Assembly (NCBI RefSeq): GCF_000516985.1
Contig: NW_006917095.1
Coordinates: 1,303,449-1,367,448, forward strand
Source: Pestalotiopsis fici W106-1
Taxonomy: Eukaryota > Ascomycota > Sordariomycetes > Amphisphaeriales > Sporocadaceae
DNA: 64,000 bases
Direction of reading: 5' to 3'
Both the position numbers and the translations under genes were made by a program. This document shows, one piece after another, positions 23,931 through 34,863 of the stretch. Position 1 is the first letter of the stretch; the number at the start of each line of letters is the position of its first letter. The notes beneath the pieces were generated by a model. The model saw only the letters and a program-made list of their open reading frames with translations, was not told where the DNA came from and made no database searches.

Positions 23931-24879
23931 TGCGATTAACAACAAGGCGAGGTGCCAACGAGTGAACTTGCTTGGATCAGGACAAAGCACATCTCGGACA
24001 GAGGGGGGAGGAGGAAGTGGTCTTTATAAATCTATCAAATGCAAATGCAGTTGTTCTCCATATCACCCTACGCGAACCGTCGATCGACTTGACCGACCGC
24101 CAAGGCATGGTAACATCGGTCGACGCATACTACGTAGCTGACCCTGGCAGGTTGCGCACGTGGGCGCGAATTGGAAGCACTGGGAGCAATTCGGAAAGAC
24201 TCCCGAACCACTGCGTCGGTGTTGTTTTCACGGCCTAAGAGAGCCCTGCTGGCCCTCTAGCAATTCCGATGGTTTAAAGCCAAACACTGTACCCTCGTTT
24301 ATGGTATTTGCTGGTGACGTTGTAGAGGGCCACGTGCAAAGCCTTGTGAAGATGGTTTGTGGAAGAACAGAATCTCGGAAATTGCGCCAGCCCGAAGTGG
24401 TCAATAAACCGTGGGGCCCAAGGGGACAGTCAGATACCTGGCGAGCCTGGGTAGAGAGAGCTTGGCATGATAGCGGCCCTGAAGCGGAGACGCGTCGATT
24501 TGGCTGCAGGCGAGATTCGAGCTATTGAAGGTAGGCCAAAGTGATACGGGAATAATGCATGGAAAGAAGGTATCTGTTTTTTTTTTTGTTCCGTACCTGC
24601 TAGACGCCATACTATAATATTGTGGCGAATGACGAGATACTTTCTGTTGAGTGACCGGGTCCAATTGAACGGCGCACCCGCTTGCCCCACCCGATCCGGG
24701 GCCTTCATTGACCGGAAGTGGACGCCGTTTTTTTACGGCCCTCATCTTTGCAACCGCCGATGCCAGGACAATCGACCAATTAAAACAGCAACGCTTTCGG
24801 GTATCTAAGGACAACTCATCAGAATAAAGGGTCTTCAAGTATCTTGGAGTTCAGTTTCCCTGCGAACAAGGACTCAACC
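23931..24879. other. Divergent promoter region
   Basis: Separates the acid phosphatase (-) from the alpha/beta-hydrolase (+). No gene is seen. A CACGTG at about 24331 is of the class bound by Pho4-type bHLH factors, but a single hexamer is weak evidence for phosphate control. Confidence 0.45.
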
Positions 24880-25701
24880 ATGCCTACCCGGGTCCCCAAA
24901 CCAGAAGACTTTGACGATCTATCGTCCAGTCTGAAATTTGCCCTGACATACCCCGAGGTCCCGGAAACAACTACGGCCATATTAATCATCTTCCACGGTC
25001 TGGGTGACTCCGAGGCAGCCTTTACAACTTTTGCCAAGAGCATTAACCTGCCGGGTGTCCTGGCCATCTCAGTCCGAGGCGTCTCACCCCTCCCGCCCGC
25101 ACTCCTGGGCCTTCCGGACTCGGCGGCGCCAGTCAACCATTTCCATTGGGGCGATGATCTGACCTTGTCGCCGAGCACGGGAGATCTGGATCCCGATCCT
25201 GGCTACACCAAGGCCGTAGACCTCGTCCTCGGGAAGCTCATTCGGGAGACGCTGATTAGCAAGTGCGGCTGGGACACGCGCGACATGCTCCTCTTTGGCT
25301 TTGGCCAGGGCGGCTCGCTGGCCCTTGGTCTAGCGTCGAAGCTCCGCGGGCCTTTGTCCGAGAGGATCACAAATGTCACGAACGCAGAACCGGCAGCCGC
25401 CGCCGCTGCAGCTGAAGGCGAAAACACGGCGTTCAAGGGCGTGGTCTCGATAGGTGGGCCACTACCCGCGAGCACCATCCCGACGCTCAGCGCCCGCGAA
25501 AAGGCGCGTAGTCCGGCGCTGGTGTGTCATGGCCGTGCCAGTGAGGCCCTGGATGACGACGCCTTAGAGGTGCTGCGCAAGGAGTTTGTCGATGTGCGCG
25601 ACGTCAAGTGGCAAAAGCCTGATGACGGGATGCCTGGAAGTAGGGAAGAGATGCTTCCCATTATGAAATTCTTTGCCGAGAGGCTAGCAAACGAGTTTTA
25701 G
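24880..25701 (+). CDS. Phospholipase/carboxylesterase-family protein lacking catalytic Ser
   Basis: Intronless, 273 aa from the ATG at 24880. It has the acyl-protein thioesterase/carboxylesterase fold pattern (Abhydrolase_2): the oxyanion-side strand AILIIFHGLGDSEAAF at residues 33-48, an NHFHWGDDL loop, and the nucleophile elbow LLFGFGQGGSLALGLA. In the elbow the Ser of the usual GFSQGG is Gly (residue 142). The later Asp region reads LVCHGRASEALDDD, and the C-terminal segment that normally carries the catalytic His (PDDGMPGSREEM) has none. It is therefore probably a pseudoenzyme or works by another mechanism. An alanine run (EPAAAAAAAEG) sits in a surface loop. Fold assignment is confident; loss of hydrolase activity is inference. 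Confidence 0.85.
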   Translation: MPTRVPKPEDFDDLSSSLKFALTYPEVPETTTAILIIFHGLGDSEAAFTTFAKSINLPGVLAISVRGVSPLPPALLGLPDSAAPVNHFHWGDDLTLSPSTGDLDPDPGYTKAVDLVLGKLIRETLISKCGWDTRDMLLFGFGQGGSLALGLASKLRGPLSERITNVTNAEPAAAAAAAEGENTAFKGVVSIGGPLPASTIPTLSAREKARSPALVCHGRASEALDDDALEVLRKEFVDVRDVKWQKPDDGMPGSREEMLPIMKFFAERLANEF

Positions 25702-26495
25702 TACGTGTTATAAATGTCTTCATTGGCATTAACTTCCAAGGAATGTCGTCAATGGATAAATTCAGCATGAGTTGCTATACATGTCCGGAGATAGTTAAAG
25801 ACGACAGCTCTTTAGCGTGACCTTTGGTCCTCACTGTATTCATATGATCTCCCTGTCATATCTGGAGGCCTCTCGGGCCATCCAAACTCAACTTCAAGCA
25901 GCCGGTAGAAGCATGAAACGCCTGCCTAAGGCCATTATCTACCAGTGTTATAGCTTACATTGTTTGACACAGTTGTTATCATGGGACAGTAGCAAGGGCA
26001 TCTTCATCGTTTTATACATAGCGTTGGCTACTTATTATGTACAGTAACCAATAGAGTACACAGGCATATAAGTCCCGTTACAATGCCTTGGCATCATGAT
26101 TACATCGTTACTCCAGACGACCGCCAACCCCTGTGCCATCCGAGGACGCAATGCTACACCAATTCCTCTAGATGACGTCCGATCTATAATACACGTTCGC
26201 ACCGCGCCCATCCCGTAGGTGTCCTTGGGGGTTGGTCCGTGGATGAGAAGGGCCTCGCACCAGCGCATCATCAATGCTGGTTACAGAAATGTCTATCGTC
26301 ATGTTTTTGATGCAGCCTCATCCGTTTTGCCTCATGTCCGGAAAACAGGAGAAATTTTTAGTAAGACAGGAGAGCAGAAGAAGTTGGGAGTTGTTTCCTT
26401 GTTCTTTCCATCAAGAAATCTCGGTCTCGATCAAAAACTGGCCCGAGCTCTTGAGAGCTGGAATGTCGGGCGATATTGAAAGTTTTTGGAACCGC
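25702..26495. other. Convergent 3' region, no gene seen
   Basis: Lies between the 3' ends of the hydrolase (+) and TOM40 (-). Frames are short and not protein-like. Confidence 0.5.
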
Positions 26496-27722
26496 TTAGA
26501 ATGGGATGTTGGGCGAAGTAGCACCCAAAGTCTCCGACTGTTCTTGGAGCTCCTCGCCACCGGCCTCAATTGTGATTCCCAATCCAATCTTGGCTTGTTG
26601 CTAAAGGGTGCGTCAGTAGGATACTCAAATACATTGCTGCGAAGAAAGGTTTCGGCTTACAGTGGCATGGTCGACGTCAGCTCCAAACGACATCGTGACC
26701 GGGGGGGCAACTCTCTTCTCCAACAAGCAGCTGAGCTTGCCCTTTGAGTCGACCTGGGCACGGAAGGTGGACATGCGGAAATCGTACTTGGCACCAATTG
26801 TGGTGATGCCCTCCTTCTGGAGACCACCCATCATTCCACCAGCGCCGCCAGGAACAAGCTGAAGGGTCAGGTCAACACCAGCCTGGACCTTTTCGGAGAT
26901 ACGACGCCAGTAGGTGGCGTTCAAGGCGCCCTGAGCGTGCAATTGTGCTGTAGCAATCCAGTCATCGGACTTGTATCGGCCGGCAAAAGACATGGCGGCA
27001 TCCGGGGGCTGGTTGAGGGCGGCACGCTGCCAGACGGCTTCCAAGCCCAGGGCAAGCTTCTTGGTGATGGACTGGAAGTGTCTTGTGATAAAGATACCAG
27101 TAAGGCCACCCTCAATGTAGGAAGGGTTGAGCATCGTCAGATTGGAGGTGAAATCGGCGCCAGTATACTCGTGTTCGACCTGAGCCATGTCTTGTTGGCC
27201 AATCTGGAACTGGCACTTGGAGACGAGCGAGGGAGACCATCGGTAGTTGAATCTCGTCGAAAGCGATCCATCGCTATCCATGCTTCCCTGCAAGAAGACC
27301 TGTATAGTACAAGTGAGTGATTAGTTGCATGGCTCAAGGTACATCGTCTAGCATAAGCTGCCATGAGTTATGGCAGACATGGCATCAGGCTGTGTGCTTA
27401 CCTTGTTTGTGCCGTAGAGAGCAGCGAACGCATAAGGCTGCATGCGCTCACCCATGGCAAACTGATGCGACACCTGGAAAAGAGGTGATAAACTGAAGGC
27501 CTTGGTGAGGTCTGCTCTTAAACCAGTGTGCATGTAGTTGGTCAAGAAGACCTCACGCTGCACCTCCTTCGCGACACCCTCAATCGAGCCCGGGTTGGAC
27601 AGGCCCAGCTTCGCGCGGCGGTCGGAAAAGGCATTGTAGGCGCTCGAGAGGCTCCGGGCAATGGGATTTTCTGTCAAGGCCCCGAAGGACGAGGACGGTG
27701 CTGATGAAAGCTCAACGGCCAT
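26496..27722 (-). CDS. TOM40: Mitochondrial outer-membrane translocase channel TOM40
   Basis: Three exons, 27722-27402, 27299-26661 and 26600-26496, all phase-0 joins, giving 354 aa (Neurospora Tom40 is about 349). The whole porin-3 beta-barrel is present: [94 protein letters not shown] and the terminal beta-signal region [12 protein letters not shown]. The C-terminus ends SPNIPF. Tom40 forms the protein-conducting pore of the TOM complex through which nearly all nuclear-encoded mitochondrial proteins enter. It is transcribed divergently from the PFK2 gene across 1.8 kb. Confidence 0.97.
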
Positions 27723-29504
27723 TGTGCGGTATGTGTGTGCAAGGTCGTGACTCTTTTCCCCCCGTGTGATGGTTGGATGCTTTGGCGGTGGAATGCACAG
27801 AAACTCGTATCGTCGAGTCTAGACAAGGCGGCCACAGAAGACGACGCTGCGGTCGGCGTGATTGATGCTACAGGCGGTGCGGCGAGAGGTTGCTGTTGTC
27901 GCGAAGAGTAGGGGAGGCTAATGGCCGAGATAGGATTTTTGAGAGCTGCCAGCTCCGTCGTCACGACTGATGGGATCAAAATTTCTTGGGCAAGGATCTT
28001 GACAAGCCCCGTGCTCAGAAAAGAGGAACCTTAGCGTTATGGGGAATGGTAAACTGCGCTAAAGTCATAGTATACTCTAGTTGGCTAGCGGGATAAGAAA
28101 TCTTTTAGCGGGTGTTATTCGCACAACGGCAGCACTGATTTCAGCTCATGTAAGTAGATATTCATGCATACACCAATAATCAATACTGCCATGCAGTTGA
28201 AAGTGAAACTCGTTCACTGTTAGCTTGGTGCGCCCCCCAAAGCAAAAGTCTGGCATTATGTCATATCTTCGTGGCTCTCGGATAACGACTGACCAACCAA
28301 GAGCACATGCTCACATACATTCCTGTCTTCTCTCGGGTTCTGTGATCGGAAAACAAGAATCTATTCTTCACTTTGTGTTGACTATATCAAAAACCTTTCT
28401 TCTCCGTTGCCTACTCTCTGTAGCTGCACCGAAACATATGAAAAAGAATTGTTTCTCACTTTGTTTGAAGGCAAACCTCCCGATTTGTCGCCAGTTACAG
28501 GGATTGACCAAAAAAGGCCCCATTCCAAGGTCCATATCAGATTTGCAGCAGCGTGGTCGCTATTATAGCTGCGACCAGGCGCGGTCCAGTCAGATCAAAC
28601 CTAATCCACCCGAGCGCTACTCACTCACAGTCCACCTTCATCCTGCCGACCAAAAGCTACCTCATTGACAAAGACAAGCTGCGTCCAAGGTCTCACTCTA
28701 GGTTGCACGCCTAGCCAACGTCACTTGGGACCTCCTTTGCCTCGTGGGATTTCATTCCTGCTGCGCAGACCTCGACGAAATCCAGTCTTGGCTTGATAGC
28801 AAGCAAAAAACTGTGCCTGCCATCCTATACATCTACCATCTATCTTCGATAAGGACCTCGGCCTACTGCCCTTTTGCATCTTGGGGCTGCGATATCCCGT
28901 CACCGGCCGCTCCGTTGCCGTGTCTCTTCCTACTGCAGGCTTTCTTTGTCCTGCCTAGTGTGCCGTTATAGAGCTGAGCTGCGTGAGCAACGAATCTCAC
29001 CTACCTAGAGGGTGCCTCTTTTGGTGAAGGACTGTGAGATGCACTAAACCCGGCCTCGGCGAAAACGGTCTACACAATTTTGAGACTCTCCTGCTCCGTT
29101 GGCAACACCAAGCTGCTGCTTTGATACAGAGTTTCCACATTGGGAAAGTGCTGGACGGGGATTGGCTACGGCATCTCACATTCTGGACTGGAGGGTTCGG
29201 GTCAACGGGTGATTTTGAAAATATTGTTTGCAGAAAGAGCATTCGGACAGCGGCATAGTACCTAGTCAACATGGACACTCTGCTGTAAGTTTTTGATCCT
29301 TTCTTTTTCATTTGTTCCTCCCATCTCACTCTTCCCTCGCTTTTCTCACTCACACTGCATTGTCTGCTTCCTCCAATCAATGGTCGGTTCCCTGCACTTC
29401 CCCCACATCAATCTTACGAACCACATCCCGACCCTCTCTTTTCCTTCACCCCTCGCATTGTTGTTCTCTAATACCGGACCCTCGACGGCTTAAATACTAT
29501 CGCC
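27723..29504. other. Divergent promoter of TOM40 and the PFK2 gene
   Basis: No supported gene. Frames such as 28225-28668 begin at TTG and have no family resemblance. The right end is a long pyrimidine-rich leader before the PFK2 start. Confidence 0.5.
29271..29288 (+). promoter_or_regulatory. Five-codon upstream ORF in the PFK2 leader
   Basis: ATG GAC ACT CTG CTG TAA, 217 bases before the main start. Its stop overlaps a perfect GTAAGT splice-donor sequence at 29285, and no AG dinucleotide follows until 29546. It could act as a translational uORF or as the first exon of an alternative transcript. It is only proposed from sequence. Confidence 0.35.
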
Positions 29505-31704
29505 ATGTCCGGTCCGCCCGCACCATCCATCCCTCTGTTTCCGGCAGATCGGAGTGCCTCGCCCGGATCCCGTGCTCGGGACTTGGTCAACTCTAGGAAC
29601 GGCACTCCCAGCGTGCTTGCATCTGTCCCCATCCACCCACCCCCAGCCAAGAAAATTCGCCAAGTCCATTTTGGGGACATCTGTTATTCCGACAGCGAGG
29701 CTGCTTCAGAAACTGAGACTAATGATATCAGTACCGCAGAACTGGCTGCAAATGCACCCCGCGTAAGTAGGAATCGTTGATTTTGTCAATCCTGCTGGTA
29801 TTAGACACCATATAGCGGCCCAGCGAGCGAAAAACAGCTGTTACCGTACCGTCATGGTGAAAGTTCCAAAGCCATGTATCACAAGGCTAACGGCACTAGT
29901 ACCGGAGAAAAAGCAGCACTTTCATCGATGGCATCCACGACACAGGTGAGGACAGTTCGGACAGGGCGCCAGCCCAGCTGTACAGTACCATGTCTGGCAG
30001 GCTGTTCCATTCCGGTCGCATCGCAATAGTCATGGTTGGACTACCGGCTCGTGGCAAGACGTAAGTGACCTATGGGTACCCTCCTTATCGGATTGAAAAC
30101 TCAAGAAGAAATCTATTCTAGTCATATTTGCGTGTCGATGGCCCGCTATCTACAGTGGTATGTACCTTAGAGCTTGCCCGAGACAGCTTCTTGCTTACAG
30201 AATCCAGGCTGGGTGTCAAAACGCGCATCTTTCATTTGGGAGATTATAGACGAGCTACCGTCGGTGATGATTCCGACGTTCCAGAGGACTATTTCTTCCC
30301 CAATGCCTCCCCGGCATCTGTCATGCTACGACAGAAGATTTTGAAGAAATGTCGAGAGGATATCTACGCCTGGTTGAACCATGAAAATGGCCAGGTTGCC
30401 ATTTATGATGCTGTCAATCCAACTGCCTCTGGCCGGAGATCTCTAGCCAAGGAATTCGCCAAACATGACGTGCAGGTGTGTTTCTTTGTACCCTCCAAGT
30501 TTCTGGGCTTTAGTACTAATGTCTACTCAAGACTCTATTTCTTGAGTCTTATGTCGACGATGACAAGCTCTTGCGAGAGAATGCCAGGAATGTCAAAATC
30601 AACTCGCCAGACGTAAGAGAGCCCATCACCGCTACCGATTGACGAGTTGCTCACCTATCCTAGTTTGATGGCATGGACCCCGACGAAGCTGCAGGCCTCT
30701 ATCTCCGCCGCATCGAGATGAAGATTCCTACATTTGAGACCATGGATGAGAACGAGCTGAACTACATCAAGATGATGAATGCAGGAGAAAAGTTCTTCTA
30801 CAACAATGTCTCCTTCAATTATCTCTCTCATCGCATTGTCTTTTACCTGACAAATACGCACATCAAGTCCCGCACAACCTTCTTCGCCCGAGCTGGTACC
30901 GCCACGGAGGAGGACTCTTACAAGGCTGACGCGCCTCTGTCTGATGCCGGTCGCGAATACGCCAATATCATGTGCGAGACGCTCATCAAGCATCGCGAAC
31001 AGGAGCGCGCTGCACTCAGGAAGGAGGGCGGTCCTGATATTCCTTTGAGGCCTCTGACGGTGTGGACCAGTACTCGGGTTCGCACCATCGAGTCCGCCGA
31101 GCCATTCCGCGATCGTGGCTACAAGGTCCGTCAACGCAGCCAAATGTCCCAGATCAACCCGGGTGTTTGTGAGAAGCTCTCCGAGCGTGCCATTCGCCGC
31201 CTCTACGCAGATGAAGTAGAAAAACATGATCTGGATCCATACCATCACCGGTACCCCCGAGCAGAGTCTTACCACGACCTGGCTGTGCGCCTGGAGCCAA
31301 TCATTTTGGAGCTGGAGCGTGAACAGAATGACTTGCTCATTATTGCCCACGAGTCTGTACTACGGGTTCTTTACGCGTACTTGATGCATTGTAGCACGAT
31401 GGACATCCCGACGCTCAAATTTCCACGCAACGAGATTATCGAGATCATTCCGGCGGCGTATCAGAATGAGGCGAAGCGGATTCATATCCCAGGATTGGAT
31501 CCTAAGATGGTGCCTTCAAGCCCTGAAGATATTCGAATTCCGGTACCAAGCATGCCGGGCAGCGGCACTGACAGCCCTGCGCCGCTTCCCAATGGCGGAC
31601 TCGGTAGCCCGGCTGAGCTCAGTCCCGAGTTTGAGCGCAAACCCGAACGGATCGTGAGCACTGCAGTGGATGCGGTCAAGGACAAGCTGACCGATGTCGA
31701 TTAG
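29505..31704 (+). CDS. 6-phosphofructo-2-kinase with degenerate fructose-2,6-bisphosphatase domain
   Basis: Seven exons: 29505-29762, 29816-29845, 29900-30060, 30122-30157, 30208-30475, 30532-30612, 30664-31704, giving 624 aa. The kinase domain carries the Walker A GLPARGKT (143-150), VSMARYLQWLGVKTRIFHLG, AIYDAVNPTASGRR and LFLESYVDDD. The C-terminal histidine-phosphatase-fold domain follows, but the RHGE signature reads RAGT: residue 355, the phospho-accepting His in bifunctional enzymes, is Ala. The later active-site stretch IIAHESVLRVLYAY is kept. Yeast Pfk26 likewise lost this His (Ser there) and is kinase-only, so this protein probably only makes fructose 2,6-bisphosphate, the activator of glycolytic phosphofructokinase. 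The 30-nt second exon with a GTACCG donor is the least certain part. Confidence 0.92.
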
Positions 31705-32236
31705 ATGATCAAAGGTTGCAGGAATAGAGGTAGAGCAAGAAACTCCGTGGGCGAAAGACAGTATGAAAATATGAGAATTGATAGTGGCTACCAAAAACAG
31801 TCGTGAGAACAAGTACCTAGCAAAGACCTAGACATTGAGGCGCTATTTTTGTATGGAATAAGGTTTCTTTTTGCTCATGAGGAACGGTACCCTGTAGTCG
31901 ATAATGATGTTAAACAAACAGCTTCACAATCGAGATGCAAAAAAGTAAACTTTCTTAACAACTTGGTAATCTTTACTCGATGATCTTATGTACGCCGAAA
32001 CCCCATGCTATGTCTAATTATGTATGCATTGCCCATTTTAATAACAAAAAACAAGTGCGATTGAATTGCATCAAGCAGAAAAAGAAGACCTCTTTCTTGC
32101 GCTGGATTCTTCCAATAAACTGATGCAGGTTTGGGTATCTTGGCATTTAACAATTCATGTCTCTTTCCACACTCCCTTTTCCTTAGAAAATCAAAATCGG
32201 GGGAAAGACTTTCCATATTTTGGAGACAGCCGACCT
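31705..32236. other. Convergent 3' region, no gene seen
   Basis: Lies between the PFK2 (+) and ubiquitin-protease (-) stop codons. Contains no protein-like frame. Confidence 0.55.
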
Positions 32237-34863
32237 CTACTGAACGATGCACTCTCTATCCGGTACGTCGCCATCTTTGCGAGTCTTTTCCTTTGCTTTG
32301 CCCTTGTCGAGTCTACCCTTGGATCTACCCCTCTTACTATCCTTTTCTTTATCCTTGTGCTTGTCTTTGGACTCTTCTGGCTCTTTCTCAAGTTCGCTAG
32401 TGGTCGCGCCATTCGGGTGGTGAATGACCTCGAAATCATCAGGGTCGCTGAATAAATCATCTCGTAATGGTTCTCGGAGAGGCTCCTTGCTGGCCCGCAC
32501 GAGGCCGCTTAATCGGGACATGGTAAGGCTGATGCGATTCTCGCCCGCCTGACTCTGGGGTCTGCTCTTGCTGCCACTGCTTCGAAATTTGGCGGCAGCG
32601 CGGCTCAGACGTTGTGCTGTGGTCTCTTCACCGGGAGCTTCTAATGGTGTGCCAATGGGACTGGGGCCGGCAGATGAATCAATGGCGCAGCTTCCGCGAC
32701 GAGATACATTGAGAAAACCGTCCTCGTCAGCAAAGCTGCGTCGGGGTGGCCGTTCCAGCTCGGCTGAGAAGCGAACACTAGCATTGGTCGACGGTAACGT
32801 GCTGAGGTTATCAAAATAGCTGCTGGCTCTTCTCGAGATCACAGGTCTTTCTGACGCTTGTGAAATCCTGAGCTGAAGTGCCGTGTCGTCATATGATGGG
32901 GGTTCGGTCTCATTCTCGTCCGCAGAGCTTGCCGTAACGTCGACAATGGGCACGATTTGATACAGAAGCAGATATGGCATCTCTTCCTTGAGCGATTGCT
33001 TGATGTCGTCCACGGGAGTAATGCGGCTCGAGGCTTCCAAGTCGTCAAATTTGACCCACTGCGCCTCCTCGTAATCGGGCGGGGGATCACTATCGTGTTT
33101 GCGATTATCCGTCAACAGTTTCGGTGCTACTCTGCAAAAAGAAATGTAATGCCCAGAGTGCAAAGAGTCTCCCCGGTGACAGACAACTGATTGCAGCACC
33201 AGTTTGTACTCCTGGCTTAATCCACTCTCTTCCACGTGACGTTCGTCAACAATGAAATGAGGCAGTCTAAGACTATCGGGAATATCGATATAGGTGTTTT
33301 GTCGTCTAGGCACACCATTCTCATCAACCATATATCGCTTGAGGCAGATACCGACGACTGGGCGTTGGCTAAAGTGTCGCGCAACCTCGAGATCATTCAC
33401 TGGGTCCTTGCCTGCAGGGGAGTGCCATGCTACAAAGAGTCAGCAAGGATTCGATGCTAAAAACAGCCCGAGTTGAACTTACGAATGAGCCGGAAGAATT
33501 GCCAGGCAGGTATTGTTACTGCCTTGACGACTGACGCAGTTCGTTTGGCTCTCTGAAAAAGTCCTGCGGGTTCTGATTCCGTGGACTTGTCTTTGTTATC
33601 AAGGACAACCCGTTGTATGATGCTTTCTGTCCTGCTGCGATTTGGCCGTGTAGGGGATGATGGTCCCTGTGATGTAGATGGTCTGGATGCCGAGTTCTCA
33701 GTCCACCTCCGTGCCAAAGGGTTCATGTGCGTTTCGTCGGCTACTTCAGTCTGAGCCGCTGATGGCTTGTCATCTTGTGATTCTTGGTCCTGGTTCTGAT
33801 TCTCGTCCTCATGGACGAGTCTGATTGTGCTCTTGGGCGTAGAAGGCATATCCGCAGGAGTCGGCGTTTGGGGAATTGGCGTCAACGTAGCTCTTAGACC
33901 TCCCTTGCGATCATCTAAGCTGTCACGGTGGACATGGACTTCTGAGTTGAAGTACTCTTCAAGGCAGTCCTCCAAGTCGATCCCCTTTCCATCGGTATCA
34001 GGGGGCACAGCGAGATTCAACAGTCTCTCATAGACAACCTTGTGGTCCGCTTCATCGTTCTTGCCTTGGTGAAACAGGTCGACCTGGAGAGGCAGTAGAG
34101 GCAACTGGAGGGTTTCGGTAATGAAGGCGAATGCCTCGGACGTGTCCTGTTGTTCTACCAGCCGGGCATCATGCCAACCACAGTCGCCTAACGCCTCCTG
34201 AATCAACTCTGTCATGTCGGTATGTATCAGTTTCCCGCTGCGCAGCAGGTTAACCCATAATCTCAGAAGCCCAGCCAGCCTCTTTTGCGGCTCGCCAGAG
34301 AGCTCGGTGGTCAGCATGCACTCAAAAGCTTCCAGCTTGGCAAACATGGCAAAGAGCAGAGCGTCGAGGTAACATGTGACCATTCCCCGATTGACTGCTC
34401 CTACCATGTGAACATTGGGATCATAGGGAATGATGGTGCCCGAGTATGTCTTCCTCTGGAGTTGCATGATCTCGACAGCCTTGTCCACGTCGCCAGCAGC
34501 GAACTGGGAGTGTAGAGCAAATGTGACATGATCCTTGCGCACATTTTCAATGTCGAGTTCGGCAAGTCGCTTGATAACCTCGTCAATCTTGGCCGATTCA
34601 TCTTGTTGGTTCTCCTTGTCCTTTTCGGCTTGCTTTGCAGTCGGTCGAAAGAGGGCAAAGAAGGCGTCGGGGGCAAAGGGACGGTGCTGTCAAAGAGGCG
34701 CGATATTAGCATCCAGTTGCGACCCGATGAAGAGCAAGATCTGAGAGCAATATCACGGATCTATGAGTATGCGTACCTTGTGCGCAGGGTCGGCCGACTT
34801 TCCACGACTTTGGGCGTGCTTGTCCCGGCGGGTCAAGAAGCGCTTTGGCACTGCCTTCTTCAT
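32237..34863 (-). CDS. Ubiquitin-specific protease (USP/UCH family C19)
   Basis: Three exons, 34863-34777, 34686-33483 and 33429-32237, giving 827 aa. The N-terminus is basic (MKKAVPKRFLTRRDKHAQSR). The Cys box reads VNRGMVTCYLDALLFAMFA, placing the nucleophile at Cys134; the usual NxGNTCYxN is altered (Asn-Arg-Gly-Met-Val-Thr-Cys), but the Cys-Tyr pair remains. A QQDTSEAFAFI block follows. The C-terminal half of the domain has VVGICLKRY and the His box DSLHSGHYISFCR, then WVKFDD and MPYLLLYQI. Between the halves lies a roughly 200-residue Ser/Pro/acidic linker. The last 200 residues or so are polar and end in a Lys/Asp/Glu-rich tail. It is probably an active deubiquitinase; substrate is unknown and no single yeast orthologue is obvious. 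Confidence 0.88.

Noticed and set aside
28225..28668. 147-aa plus-strand frame between TOM40 and PFK2
   Set aside because: Begins at TTG; composition looks random.
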